Positions 1 to 8,093 of a stretch of DNA of 14,608 nucleotides are shown one piece after another. This stretch comes from DATKYV01 sp035528275 (GTDB taxonomy: Bacteria; Acidobacteriota; Terriglobia; UBA7540). Numbering within the stretch: position 1 is the first letter of the stretch; each line of letters starts with the position of its first letter. The position numbers were made by a program, and so were the translations under genes. Location: NCBI GenBank assembly GCA_035528275.1, contig DATKYV010000135.1:1-14608 (forward strand). The letters are read 5' to 3'. The notes beneath the pieces are model-generated. The model did no database searches, was not told where the DNA came from, and worked only from the letters and a program-made list of their open reading frames with translations.

Positions 1-675
1 AAGGCGGGACTGGAGGCCAAGGAAACTCCGCTGTTCCGGTTCAACCAGGCCATCCCCGACATGGGGGCGAGCGAGTCCTTCCACAACCTTGCGTTCCAGC
101 TCGCGCAGGGCGAAGTGGGAACTCCCATTACCGTTCCCAAGGGCATGGTGATTATCCAGGTGGCCGAGGTCGTCCCCGAACACCTGCCGAAGCTCGAGGA
201 AGTCCGCGCTCGCGTGGAGCAGGACTTTCGCGCCGAGCGCTCCAAGGAATTGGCGGTCGAAAAAGCGCGTGAATTCGCCGCCCAAGCGAAGACCGGGGAT
301 TTCCGAGCCTTGGCTCGAGCCGCCGGCCTTCCGGTGAAGGAGAGCACCGAGTTTACTCAGCAGGATTCCGTGGAGGGCCTGGGTTCCGGTTCCCAGCTCG
401 CCGCGGCCTTCGACCTGCCGGTGGGGCAGACCAGTGACGTCGTCTCAGTCGGAGCAAACAGCACGGTGTTTCATGTTCTCTCCCGCACTCCTCCCAACGA
501 AGCGGATTTCCTTCCTCAGCAGGATCAGATCGCCGAGGAATTGTTGGCCCGCAAGCGGACCCTGTCCTGGGAAATCTATCGGCAGAGCCTGAAACAAAGG
601 CTCCTGAGTTCCGGTCAGTTGAAAATGAACGACGCGGGGATGAAGCAGTTCCTGGCGGCCTATCAGAAGTCCTAG
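1..675 (+). CDS. PpiD/SurA-type peptidyl-prolyl cis-trans isomerase, C-terminal part (5' end outside window)
   Basis: The frame is open from base 1 and ends at TAG 673-675, giving 224 visible residues; the true start lies upstream. The visible part begins in a parvulin-like segment (LFRFNQAIPDMG, then a 'LAQGEVGTPITVPKGMVIIQV' stretch like the end of a PpiC domain). It continues with a charged helical region (EEVRARVEQDFRAERSKELA) and a second domain with the pattern 'FRALARAAGLPVKES ... AAFDLPVGQTSDV', which resembles the C-terminal half of E. coli PpiD. Family knowledge: these are periplasmic, membrane-anchored or soluble foldases that help outer-membrane and secreted proteins fold. The anchor and any signal sequence would be in the missing N-terminus. 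SurA-like or generic PpiC-family naming is equally possible. The next gene, a membrane glycosyltransferase, starts 170 bases later, so an operon is not evident. Confidence 0.8.
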   Translation, partial: KAGLEAKETPLFRFNQAIPDMGASESFHNLAFQLAQGEVGTPITVPKGMVIIQVAEVVPEHLPKLEEVRARVEQDFRAERSKELAVEKAREFAAQAKTGDFRALARAAGLPVKESTEFTQQDSVEGLGSGSQLAAAFDLPVGQTSDVVSVGANSTVFHVLSRTPPNEADFLPQQDQIAEELLARKRTLSWEIYRQSLKQRLLSSGQLKMNDAGMKQFLAAYQKS

Positions 676-688
676 CCCCGAAGCCCCG

Positions 689-723
689 GCCCTCCACGCA
701 TTGAAGGCCTGCAGATGGAGGGC
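689..723 (+). terminator. Possible weak terminator hairpin after the isomerase gene
   Basis: GCCCTCCA at 689-696 is the exact reverse complement of TGGAGGGC at 716-723, and the inner GCA/TGC (698-700 and 710-712) can extend the stem across a bulge. It lies 14 bases past the stop. The sequence that follows (TGTTCGTCCC) is not a good T tract, so an intrinsic terminator is only a possibility. Confidence 0.3.
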
Positions 724-835
724 TGTTCGTCCCTCGCTCACCGGTGGCCCTAAGGCTCCGATTGTGAACTTCCAGCCTTGGGATTCCGTATAAAAGGGTG
801 TCAAACAGGAGCAGAACCCGGAACCGGGTCTGCTC

Positions 836-839
836 GAGG
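836..839 (+). promoter_or_regulatory. Ribosome binding site that decides the GT39 start
   Basis: GAGG lies six bases before ATG 846. The longer reading from GTG 798 has no comparable site and would add 16 charged residues ahead of the first membrane helix, so ATG 846 is preferred. Confidence 0.55.
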
Positions 840-845
840 CTTCCG

Positions 846-2391
846 ATGACTCGCCGGTTCCTCTCTCGCCATTTCCTGCTGCGAGATACAGCCTTCCTGG
901 CCTACCTGGCGCTCGCCACACTCCTAATCCATTTTCTCACCAATGGCGGGTACGGCTACTTCCGGGACGAATTCTACTACTTGGCCTGTGGTGAGCACCT
1001 GGCTTGGGGATACGTGGACCAGCCGCCGTTCGTGGCCCTCATGGCTTGGGTCACTCGCAATCTCCTGGGCGAGTCGCTGTTTGCTCTGCGCTTTTTCCCG
1101 GCCGTCTGCGGAGCCCTGGTGGTCCTTCTCACCGGGCTGATGGCTCGTGAACTGGGGGGCCGGGCGTTTTGGTCAGGTGCTCGCGGCTGTGGCCGTCATC
1201 ATCGCTCCGGCCTACCTAGGCATCAACAACTCATTTTCCATGAATTGCTTCGATCACCTTTTCTGGGCACTTGCGGTTTACATCATTATCCGAATTCTGA
1301 AAGACGACAAACCGAAGCTGTGGGTGGTTTTCGGTCTCGTGGCGGGAATCGGACTGATGAACAAATACTCCGTGGGCTTTCTTGGCTTTGGGCTGGTTGT
1401 GGGTCTCTTGGTGACTTCGGCGCGCAAGCATCTGCTCAGTAAATGGCTTTGGGTGGGCGGCCTTCTGGCTTTCGTGATCTTTCTCCCCCACGTGCTCTGG
1501 CAGGTTGAAAACGGCTTCCCGACCCGCGAGTTCATTCGCAACGCGACCGAACTGAAGAATGCTCCCCTGTCTCCCGGGGTGTTCCTTTGGGCAAGCGTGC
1601 TCGAGGTTCATCCCTTCACCATCCCGATCTGGCTGGCGGGCTTGCTCTTTTATCTGCACTCGAGTGAAGGAAGGAGATTCCGTGCGGTGGGATGGATATT
1701 CATTTCCATTCTGGGGCTTTTCCTTTTGACGCGCGCAAAACCTTACTATCTGGCTCCTTCTTTTCTCATGCTCTTCGCCGCAGGCGGTGTGTTGATCGAA
1801 AGCTTGGTCCAGGACCGGAATTTGAATTGGCTGAAGCCCGCCAGCCTCACGTTGCTGGCGATTGGAGGCCTGGCAACCGCCCCCTTTGCTCTCCCGGTGC
1901 TTCCGGTCGAGAGCTTCATCAGATACCAGAAGGCCCTGGGTATCGAGCCGCCCAGAGAAGAACGAGACGCGCCCGGGAAACTCCCTCAACATTACGCCGA
2001 TATGTTTGGGTGGGAGAATATGGTCGCCACAGTGGCCCGGGTCTACAACGGCCTCTCACCCGAAGAAAAAGCCAAGTGCGCCGTCTTTGCCGGCAATTAT
2101 GGAGAGGCCGGCGCGATCGATTTCTTCGGCAAGCAGTATGGCCTCCCCAAAGCCATCAGCGGCCACAATAACTATTGGCTGTGGGGGCCGCGAGGATATA
2201 CCGGTGAAATCGTGATTACCGTCGGTGTGTCCCCGGAAGGTGTGCGAGAGGGATTTGAACAGATAGAAGTGGCTGCCACCGTCGTGAGTGAATACGCAAG
2301 GTCCTTCGAAACGAACATTCCGGTTTTGATCTGTCGCCGCCCAAAGGCACCGCTCCAGGAAGCCTGGCCGCGCCTCAAGCATTACATCTAG
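846..2391 (+). pseudogene. GT39-family (PMT/ArnT-like) membrane glycosyltransferase, split by a one-base frameshift
   Basis: Two overlapping frames encode one protein. The first runs from ATG 846 and carries the first hydrophobic helix, the acidic pair D41-E42 (YFRDEFYYL) and DQPP at 58-61, both typical of GT39. It loses sense after ARELGG and stops at 1442. The second frame (open after the TGA at 1138-1140, stop 2391) picks up at AGRFGQVLAAVAVII and continues through many hydrophobic segments to a soluble tail containing NYGEAGAIDFFG and SGHNNYWLWGPRGYTG. Dropping one G from the six at 1154-1159 joins them into a normal 514-residue enzyme. Family role: transfer of a sugar from a polyprenyl-phosphate donor at the outer face of the inner membrane; the acceptor is unknown. 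The conserved downstream frame suggests either a sequencing or assembly error or a very recent mutation. The only early start in the second frame, GTG 1147, has no ribosome binding site. Confidence 0.8.
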
Positions 2392-2414
2392 ACCTTGGTC
2401 CGTCCGACTACCGC

Positions 2415-2444
2415 TTGACCCTGTCCGGTTCACTCCGGGATAAT
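2415..2444 (+). promoter_or_regulatory. Sigma70-like promoter of the fad operon
   Basis: TTGACC at 2415-2420 (5 of 6 to consensus) and GATAAT at 2439-2444 (5 of 6) are separated by 18 bases, in the 91-base gap between the glycosyltransferase and fadN. Transcription would begin near 2451, leaving a leader of about 32 bases before the fadN GTG. I see no palindrome resembling a known FadR site around it. Confidence 0.6.
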
Positions 2445-2482
2445 GCCCTTGTCTTTGTTTACGAGAATTCCGGGGGCATATC

Positions 2483-4912
2483 GTGCGCGACATCCGCAAG
2501 GTTGCGGTGCTCGGGGCAGGAACCATGGGGGCCCGCATCGCCGCTCATCTCGCCAACGCTTCGATTCCTTCCGTACTCCTGGACATTGTTCCCGCTGAGT
2601 TGACTCCGGCAGAGGAGGCCAAGGGGCTGACGCTGGCTGACCCGCGGGTTCGCAACCGTTTTGCCCAGGCCGGCTTCGACGCGGCGCTCAAGTCCCGTCC
2701 CGCGGCGTTTTTCGTTCCGGAAGCATCGCGCATGATCACCCTCGGTAATTTCGACGACGACCTCACGGCAGTGAAAGACTGCGACTGGATCATCGAGGCT
2801 GTCACCGAAAATCTGGAGATCAAGCGCTCGCTGCTTCGCAGAGTGGAACCACTCCGGGGGCCGGAGGCGATCGTCAGCTCGAACACCTCCGGAATCTCCA
2901 TCGCCAGCATCGCGGAAGGATTTGGCGAAGAATTCCGCAGCCATTGGCTGGGAACGCACTTCTTCAATCCACCCCGCTACATGAAACTCCTGGAGACCAT
3001 TCCCACTCCGGAAACTCTGCCGGAAGTCGTGGAAGCCGTCTCGCGGTTCGGTGACTTGGTCCTGGGCAAAGGCATTGTGAAGGCTAAAGACACGCCGAAT
3101 TTCATCGCCAATCGCATCGGAACCTTCGTCACCCTGAACGTGCTTCGCGTGATGCAGGAGGACGGCTACAGCGTCGAGGAGATCGACGCGCTCACCGGGC
3201 CGGCGATGGGCCTTCCGAAATCCGCCACTTTCCGCACCCTCGATATCGTCGGCCTCGACGTCGTGGCCCACGTGGTCAGGAACCTCGCCGAAGCCCTCCC
3301 GAAGGATGAACGGCGGGAGCTTTTCCGGCTTCCGGATTTCATCGCTCAGATGCTGGAGCGCAATCTCCTGGGCGAGAAGACACGTCAGGGTCTCTACAAG
3401 AAGGTGAAGGCTTTGCCGCAATCTGGGGCGGGCGACGATGGCTCCGAAATCCTCACGCTTGACCTCCAGACGTTCGAGTACCGCGCCCGGCAGCGCGCCA
3501 AATTTCCGTCACTCGAGATAGCGCAGAATATCGAGGACACCCGCCAGCGCGTTGCCTCGCTCCTCCAAGCCCCCGACCGAGCCGGACAGTTCTATCAGAA
3601 AGTCCTTTCGGACACGTTTCATTATGCGGCGAGCCGCATCCCGGAGGTTTCCGACGACATCGTCTCCGTTGATAACGCCATGAAGTGGGGTTTCAACTGG
3701 GAGTGCGGTGTGTTCGAGCTCTGGGACGCCGTGGGGGTCGAGCCGACGGTCGAACGGTGGAAAAAGGAAAAGCGTCCCATTCCGCCTCTCGTCGAAAAAC
3801 TGCTGGAGGCAGGGAAGAAGACCTTCTACGTTCAGACGAACGGCACCACCTGCTATTTCGACATGAGGAAAGGGGATTATCAGGCCCTCGAGGAGCGGCC
3901 AGGCATCCTTCTCCTTCCCTCGCTCAAGCAGCGCCAAAAAGAAATCAAGAGGAATCCCGGCGCCAGCCTTATCGACATGGGCGCCGGCGTCATATGCCTC
4001 GAATTTCACTCCAAGATGAACACCATCGGCTCGGACACCGTGCAGATGGTCCACGCCGGCTTGAAGGCGCTGAACGAGAATTTCGACGCCATGGTCGTCG
4101 GCAACCAGGGGGCCAATTTCTGCGTGGGTGCGAACCTGATGCTGATCCTCATGGGCATCCAAGAAGGGGAATGGGAGGAGATTCATCAGGGGGTGCGGGC
4201 GTTTCAGAACGCCAACATGGCGCTGAAATACTCTCCCAAGCCTGTGGTGATGGCTCCGTTCGGCCTGACGCTGGGCGGTGGTGTGGAAATGATGCTCCAC
4301 GCCACGCGCATCCGGGCGGCGGCGGAGACTTACATGGGACTCGTCGAGCTGGGCGTGGGGTTAATTCCGGCGGGCGGCGGAACGAAGGAAATGCTGATCC
4401 GTGCCATGGATTCCGTGCCGCCCGACGCCGAAGCCGATCCCTTCCTTAACCTGAAAGAGGTCTTTCTAAACATCGGCATGGCCAAGGTATCGACCAGCGC
4501 CGAGGAAGCGCGCAAGCTGCGATACCTCTCGGGCAAGGATTCGATCAGCATGAACCGCGACCGGCTGATCGCTGACGCCAAGCACCTGGCGTTGGATCTT
4601 GTGAAACTCGGCTACCGCCCCGGCAAGCCGCGCGAAGATATTCTCGTGCTCGGCCGGCCGGCGTTCACCAAGATGAAGCTCGGCCTGCACCTGATGCGGC
4701 GCGCGGAATACCTGAGCGACTATGACGTGACGGTGGGGACTTACCTCGCCAAGGTTTTTTCGGGCGGTGGCGAGTTCACTTCGCCCCAGCGGGTCTCGGA
4801 GCAATACATTCTGGACCTGGAGCGCGAGGCATTCGTCAGCCTGTGCGGTCAGAAGAAAACCATGGAGCGCATCCAGCACATGCTGAAGAAGGGGAAGCCG
4901 CTGAGGAATTGA
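2483..4912 (+). CDS. fadN: 3-hydroxyacyl-CoA dehydrogenase / enoyl-CoA hydratase, FadN type
   Basis: This 809-residue bifunctional enzyme hydrates trans-2-enoyl-CoA and oxidises the 3-hydroxyacyl-CoA with NAD+. Domain order is dehydrogenase first, hydratase last, as in Bacillus FadN (about 790 residues) and unlike FadB/FadJ. The Rossmann motif GAGTMG is at 11-16 and SSNTS at 132-136. The catalytic His159 lies in GTHFFNPPRYMKLLE with Glu171, and TPNFIANRIG at 204-213 carries the substrate-side Asn. A 3HCDH C-terminal domain follows to about 310. The crotonase part has the oxyanion-hole segment ANFCVGANL (544-552) and both glutamates expected for hydration, E602 in GGGVEM and E622 in LVELG. The start is GTG 2483 behind a G-rich stretch (2472-2476), just before the RKVAVLGAG strand; no better start is visible. 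It is the first gene of the fadN-fadA-fadE operon, with 126 bases before fadA. Confidence 0.93.
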   Translation: MRDIRKVAVLGAGTMGARIAAHLANASIPSVLLDIVPAELTPAEEAKGLTLADPRVRNRFAQAGFDAALKSRPAAFFVPEASRMITLGNFDDDLTAVKDCDWIIEAVTENLEIKRSLLRRVEPLRGPEAIVSSNTSGISIASIAEGFGEEFRSHWLGTHFFNPPRYMKLLETIPTPETLPEVVEAVSRFGDLVLGKGIVKAKDTPNFIANRIGTFVTLNVLRVMQEDGYSVEEIDALTGPAMGLPKSATFRTLDIVGLDVVAHVVRNLAEALPKDERRELFRLPDFIAQMLERNLLGEKTRQGLYKKVKALPQSGAGDDGSEILTLDLQTFEYRARQRAKFPSLEIAQNIEDTRQRVASLLQAPDRAGQFYQKVLSDTFHYAASRIPEVSDDIVSVDNAMKWGFNWECGVFELWDAVGVEPTVERWKKEKRPIPPLVEKLLEAGKKTFYVQTNGTTCYFDMRKGDYQALEERPGILLLPSLKQRQKEIKRNPGASLIDMGAGVICLEFHSKMNTIGSDTVQMVHAGLKALNENFDAMVVGNQGANFCVGANLMLILMGIQEGEWEEIHQGVRAFQNANMALKYSPKPVVMAPFGLTLGGGVEMMLHATRIRAAAETYMGLVELGVGLIPAGGGTKEMLIRAMDSVPPDAEADPFLNLKEVFLNIGMAKVSTSAEEARKLRYLSGKDSISMNRDRLIADAKHLALDLVKLGYRPGKPREDILVLGRPAFTKMKLGLHLMRRAEYLSDYDVTVGTYLAKVFSGGGEFTSPQRVSEQYILDLEREAFVSLCGQKKTMERIQHMLKKGKPLRN

Positions 4913-4920
4913 TGAGAGAA

Positions 4921-4955
4921 GTTGAACGTCGAGAGTTCAAAGTTGAAAGTGAAGA
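4921..4955 (+). repeat. Degenerate tandem heptamer, consensus GTTGAAA
   Basis: Five consecutive 7-base units can be read: GTTGAAC, GTCGAGA, GTTCAAA, GTTGAAA, GTGAAGA. The tract starts eight bases after the fadN stop, inside the fadN-fadA gap. It is AT-richer than the genes around it and codes for nothing recognisable. Confidence 0.55.
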
Positions 4956-5027
4956 CGAACGCGAAATTACGCTGCTCCGCCATTTGGATGGAGAGCATCA
5001 AATATAGCAAACGCTTGTCTCGGAGGC

Positions 5028-5033
5028 AGGAGG
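5028..5033 (+). promoter_or_regulatory. Consensus ribosome binding site of fadA
   Basis: AGGAGG ends five bases before ATG 5039. This full consensus site indicates that fadA is translated independently although it is 126 bases from fadN. Confidence 0.8.
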
Positions 5034-5038
5034 GTTGA

Positions 5039-6220
5039 ATGAAAGAAGCAGTGATTGCAGCTATTGCGCGGACGGCGGGAGGTAAGGCGCCGCGTGGGAC
5101 GCTGCGGAACACCCGGCCGGACGACATGGCCGCGGCGGTGATCCAGGAGGTCCTGCGTCGCGTCCCCGGGCTCGATCCGAACGAGGTCGAGGACGTCATT
5201 CTGGGCTGCGCCATGCCCGAGGCCGAGCAGGGAAACAACGTGGCGCGCGTCGCCTCGCTGCGCGCCGGGCTGCCGGTTAATTGCGCGGCGATGACCATCA
5301 ATCGCTTCTGCTCTTCCGGCCTGCAGTCGATCGCCCTGGCGTCGGAGCGCATCATGGCCGGGTTCTCCGAGGTGATAATCGCCGGAGGCACCGAGACCAT
5401 GAGCATGATTCCCATGGGCGGGTATCACTTCTCTCCGAATCCGTTCCTGATGGAGCACTATCCGGATTCCTATCTGAGCATGGGGCTGACGGCGGAGAAT
5501 CTGGCACGCAAATACCGGATCACACGCGAGCAGCAGGATGAATTTGCATTGCGCAGTCATCAGCGGGCCGTTTCGGCCATCGATGCGGGCAGATTCAAAG
5601 ACGAAATTGTTCCGCTCGAGGTGGTCGAAGTCAGCCTGAACGGCAAGGACAAACCTGTCACCCGCAAAATCCTGTTCGATACGGACGAAGGCCCGCGCCG
5701 CGATACTGCAGCGGAAGCGTTGGCCAAACTGAAACCCGCTTTTCACGCCCACGGGACGATTACGCCGGGCAACGCTTCGCAGATGAGCGACGGGGCGGCT
5801 GCGGCGGTGGTGATGTCGATGGACAAGGCAAAAGCCCTGGGCGCGAAGCCTCTGGCCCGGTTCGTCAGCTATGCGGCGGCGGGAACGCTGCCGGAAGAGA
5901 TGGGGATTGGGCCGGTCTTCGCCATCCCCAAAGCCCTGAAGCTTGCGGGACTGAAGCTTGGCGACATTGACCTGATTGAACTCAACGAGGCCTTCGCCGC
6001 CCAGGCTTTGTCGGTGTTACAGCAAGCCGGCCTGGATCTCGAGAAGACCAACGTCAATGGCGGCGCCGTTGCCCTCGGCCACCCGCTGGGCTGCACGGGC
6101 GCCAAGCTGACGGCCACCCTGCTGGGCGAAATGAAACGTCGCAAAGCTCGCTACGGCATGGTGACCATGTGCGTGGGCGGCGGCATGGGCGCCGCGGGCA
6201 TTTTTGAGAACTTGCAGTAG
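5039..6220 (+). CDS. fadA: Acetyl-CoA C-acyltransferase (3-ketoacyl-CoA thiolase)
   Basis: This 393-residue thiolase cleaves 3-ketoacyl-CoA with CoA to acetyl-CoA and a shortened acyl-CoA, the last step of each beta-oxidation turn; the fold also supports the reverse condensation. The nucleophile is Cys91 in NRFCSSGLQS. NEAFA is at 316-320, His348 is in ALGHPLGCTGA, and the second catalytic Cys378 is in CVGGGMGA near the C-terminus. All four thiolase signatures are intact and the length is normal. The start ATG 5039 has a perfect AGGAGG in front. It sits between fadN and fadE (10 bases to the fadE start), so the role in degradation of fatty acids is favoured over acetoacetyl-CoA synthesis. Acetyl-CoA acetyltransferase would be the alternative name; sequence alone does not fix the chain length used. 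Confidence 0.93.
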   Translation: MKEAVIAAIARTAGGKAPRGTLRNTRPDDMAAAVIQEVLRRVPGLDPNEVEDVILGCAMPEAEQGNNVARVASLRAGLPVNCAAMTINRFCSSGLQSIALASERIMAGFSEVIIAGGTETMSMIPMGGYHFSPNPFLMEHYPDSYLSMGLTAENLARKYRITREQQDEFALRSHQRAVSAIDAGRFKDEIVPLEVVEVSLNGKDKPVTRKILFDTDEGPRRDTAAEALAKLKPAFHAHGTITPGNASQMSDGAAAAVVMSMDKAKALGAKPLARFVSYAAAGTLPEEMGIGPVFAIPKALKLAGLKLGDIDLIELNEAFAAQALSVLQQAGLDLEKTNVNGGAVALGHPLGCTGAKLTATLLGEMKRRKARYGMVTMCVGGGMGAAGIFENLQ

Positions 6221-6225
6221 GGAGG
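6221..6225 (+). promoter_or_regulatory. Ribosome binding site that decides the fadE start
   Basis: GGAGG immediately follows the fadA stop (6218-6220) and stands five bases before ATG 6231. The longer reading from TTG 6204 would overlap fadA and has no such site. Confidence 0.75.
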
Positions 6226-6230
6226 GAATC

Positions 6231-8033
6231 ATGGCGACCGCAACATCCTCCACCAAACAGGCCATCAAGGGCGGAAGCTTCCTGATTGAGTCCAGGGCGC
6301 CGGGCGAAATCTTCACCCCCGAAGACCTGAATGACCAACACAAGCTCATCGCCCAGACCGCGGAAGAGTTTGTGGAAAAGGAAATCGTGCCTCGCGCCAA
6401 GGAGATGGAGGAGAAGAAGCCGGGGCTGCTTCGCGAGCTCCTGAAGAAAGCAGCGGACCTCGGTCTTTGCGCCACCGACGTGCCTCAGAAGTACGGCGGC
6501 CTGGAGCTCGATAAGATTTCCTCCATCATCGTGGCCGAGAAAATGGCGCGTAACGGTTCGTGGGCGTCAACCATCGGCGCCCAGGCGGGCATCGGCATTC
6601 TTCCCATCGCTCTCTTCGGAACAGATGAGCAGAAGCCCCGCTACGTGCCCAAGCTCGCCAGCGCCGAGTGGTTGGGCGCGTATTGCTTGAGCGAGGCGAC
6701 CTCCGCTTCCGACGCCCTGAACTGCAAGACCAAAGCCACGCTGAGCCCCGACGGAAAGCACTACATCCTGAACGGGACGAAGATGTGGGTTACGAACGGT
6801 GGAATCGCCGACGTGTACGTGGTCTTCGCCAAGGTGGACGGAGAGAAGTTCTCGGCGTTCATCGCCGAGCGCGGATTCTCCGGGGTCTCGCCGGGCGCCG
6901 AAGAGCATAAGATGGGTATCCGCGGCAGTTCCACCACGCCTCTGAATCTGGAAAATGTCTCTGTGCCCGTTGAAAACGTCCTGGGCGAAGTCGGCAAAGG
7001 ACACCTGATTGCCTTCAACATCCTGAACATTGGCCGGTTGAAGCTGGGGGCCGGCTGCGTGGGCGGGTGCAAAATCCTGCTTGCCGAAGCTTTGAAGTGG
7101 GCCAAGGAGCGGGAAGCTTTCGGCCGGACAATTGCCGACTTCGGGATGATCCAGGAGAAACTGGGCGAGATGATTTCCCGCACCTATGCGATCGAGAGCG
7201 TGTCCTACCGGACGACGGGAATGATTGACAATCTACTCGAGGGGATCGACCAGGGGGCGGCGAACGCGCCCGCGCAAATCCTCGAAGCGCTGCGCCAGTA
7301 TGCCATTGAGTGTTCCATTCTGAAAGTCATGGGGACGGAGACTCTCCACTTTGTCGCCGATGAAACGGTGCAAATCTTTGGCGGCTATGGCTATTCGAGT
7401 GACTACGAGGTGGAGAAAGCCTACCGCGACCAGCGCATCAACCGCATTTTCGAGGGCACGAACGAAATCAACCGCTTGCTGATTACCGACATGCTCCTCA
7501 AGCGTTCGATGAAAGGCGAACTGGCCTTGATCCCCGCCGCCAAGAAGTTACTGGACGAGGTTCTCAACACCGCGCCCGGGGAAGAGACCGAAGACGGTCT
7601 GCCGTTCTCGGCGGAAGTCCGGCTCGTCGAAGGCGCCAAAAAGGTGGTGCTCCTGGTGGCGGGCAGCGCCGTGCAGAGATACCTTCAGGCGCTGGCTGAC
7701 GAGCAGGAAGTTGTGGGCGTCATCAGCAACCTGGTGATGGAAGTCTACGCCATGGAAAGCGCCCTGCTCCGCACTCAGAAGAAACTGATGAAGAGCAGTC
7801 GGGAAGCATCCGCCGCAGAAATTGACGCGACTCGAGCCTACCTTTACACCGCCGCCGATCGCATGGAGCTCGAAGCGCGCCGGGCGCTGCCGCGCATCGC
7901 TGAGGGCGACACGCTGCGCACTCAGCTCGCATTGCTCCGTCGATTCCTGCGCCGTACAGCTCCTGACACCATCGAGCTGCGACGCCGCGTCGCGAAGCGC
8001 GGACTCGAACTCAAGCGCTATCCATTTGCGTGA
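6231..8033 (+). CDS. fadE: Acyl-CoA dehydrogenase, FadE type with C-terminal extension
   Basis: This FAD flavoenzyme of 600 residues introduces the trans-2 double bond into acyl-CoA, the first step of beta-oxidation. An N-terminal helical domain (about 35-145) is followed by the middle beta domain with YCLSEATSASDA (151-162) and MWVTNGG (185-191), which contact FAD and substrate. The C-terminal helical domain contains AFGRTIADFGMIQEKLGEM and QIFGGYGY. The catalytic base is Glu408 in RIFEGTNEINR, the position used in short- and medium-chain and VLCAD enzymes. About 180 further residues follow, as in Bacillus FadE (594 residues) and in VLCAD/ACAD9, where the extension mediates dimer or membrane contact. 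The start ATG 6231 is 10 bases after fadA. Electrons should pass to electron-transfer flavoprotein, which is not encoded in this window. Preferred chain length cannot be told from sequence. Confidence 0.93.
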   Translation: MATATSSTKQAIKGGSFLIESRAPGEIFTPEDLNDQHKLIAQTAEEFVEKEIVPRAKEMEEKKPGLLRELLKKAADLGLCATDVPQKYGGLELDKISSIIVAEKMARNGSWASTIGAQAGIGILPIALFGTDEQKPRYVPKLASAEWLGAYCLSEATSASDALNCKTKATLSPDGKHYILNGTKMWVTNGGIADVYVVFAKVDGEKFSAFIAERGFSGVSPGAEEHKMGIRGSSTTPLNLENVSVPVENVLGEVGKGHLIAFNILNIGRLKLGAGCVGGCKILLAEALKWAKEREAFGRTIADFGMIQEKLGEMISRTYAIESVSYRTTGMIDNLLEGIDQGAANAPAQILEALRQYAIECSILKVMGTETLHFVADETVQIFGGYGYSSDYEVEKAYRDQRINRIFEGTNEINRLLITDMLLKRSMKGELALIPAAKKLLDEVLNTAPGEETEDGLPFSAEVRLVEGAKKVVLLVAGSAVQRYLQALADEQEVVGVISNLVMEVYAMESALLRTQKKLMKSSREASAAEIDATRAYLYTAADRMELEARRALPRIAEGDTLRTQLALLRRFLRRTAPDTIELRRRVAKRGLELKRYPFA

Positions 8034-8051
8034 GAGATTCGAGTGGGTAAG

Positions 8052-8093
8052 GGGCGGCCCTCCGTCGGTTGACGGACGGCCGCCCGGTTTCTT
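8052..8093 (+). terminator. Strong hairpin terminator after fadE, between converging genes
   Basis: A 15-base arm (8052-8066) pairs with 8071-8085 with a single C-C mismatch and a GGTT loop, followed by GGTTTCTT. It ends fad-operon transcription and reaches to the last bases of the ACT gene on the other strand. Read from the minus strand, the bases after the stem are not T-rich, so it is mainly a plus-strand terminator. Confidence 0.75.

Noticed and set aside
798..845. GTG 798 as start of the glycosyltransferase
   Set aside because: No ribosome site; ATG 846 has GAGG at the right spacing and puts the first helix near the N-terminus.
1154..1170. Programmed ribosomal frameshift in the GT39 gene
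   Set aside because: A bare run of six G without a clear stimulatory stem or internal ribosome site; no known precedent in this family. Error or mutation is simpler.
2440..2482. FadR-type operator near the fad promoter
   Set aside because: I looked for a TGAATGA...TCATTCA-like palindrome and found none.
2459..3421. 320-codon frame on the minus strand within fadN
   Set aside because: Rich in His, Arg and Asp without any motif; antisense shadow of fadN. The same holds for 3509-4300 and for 8591-9697 over the kinase.
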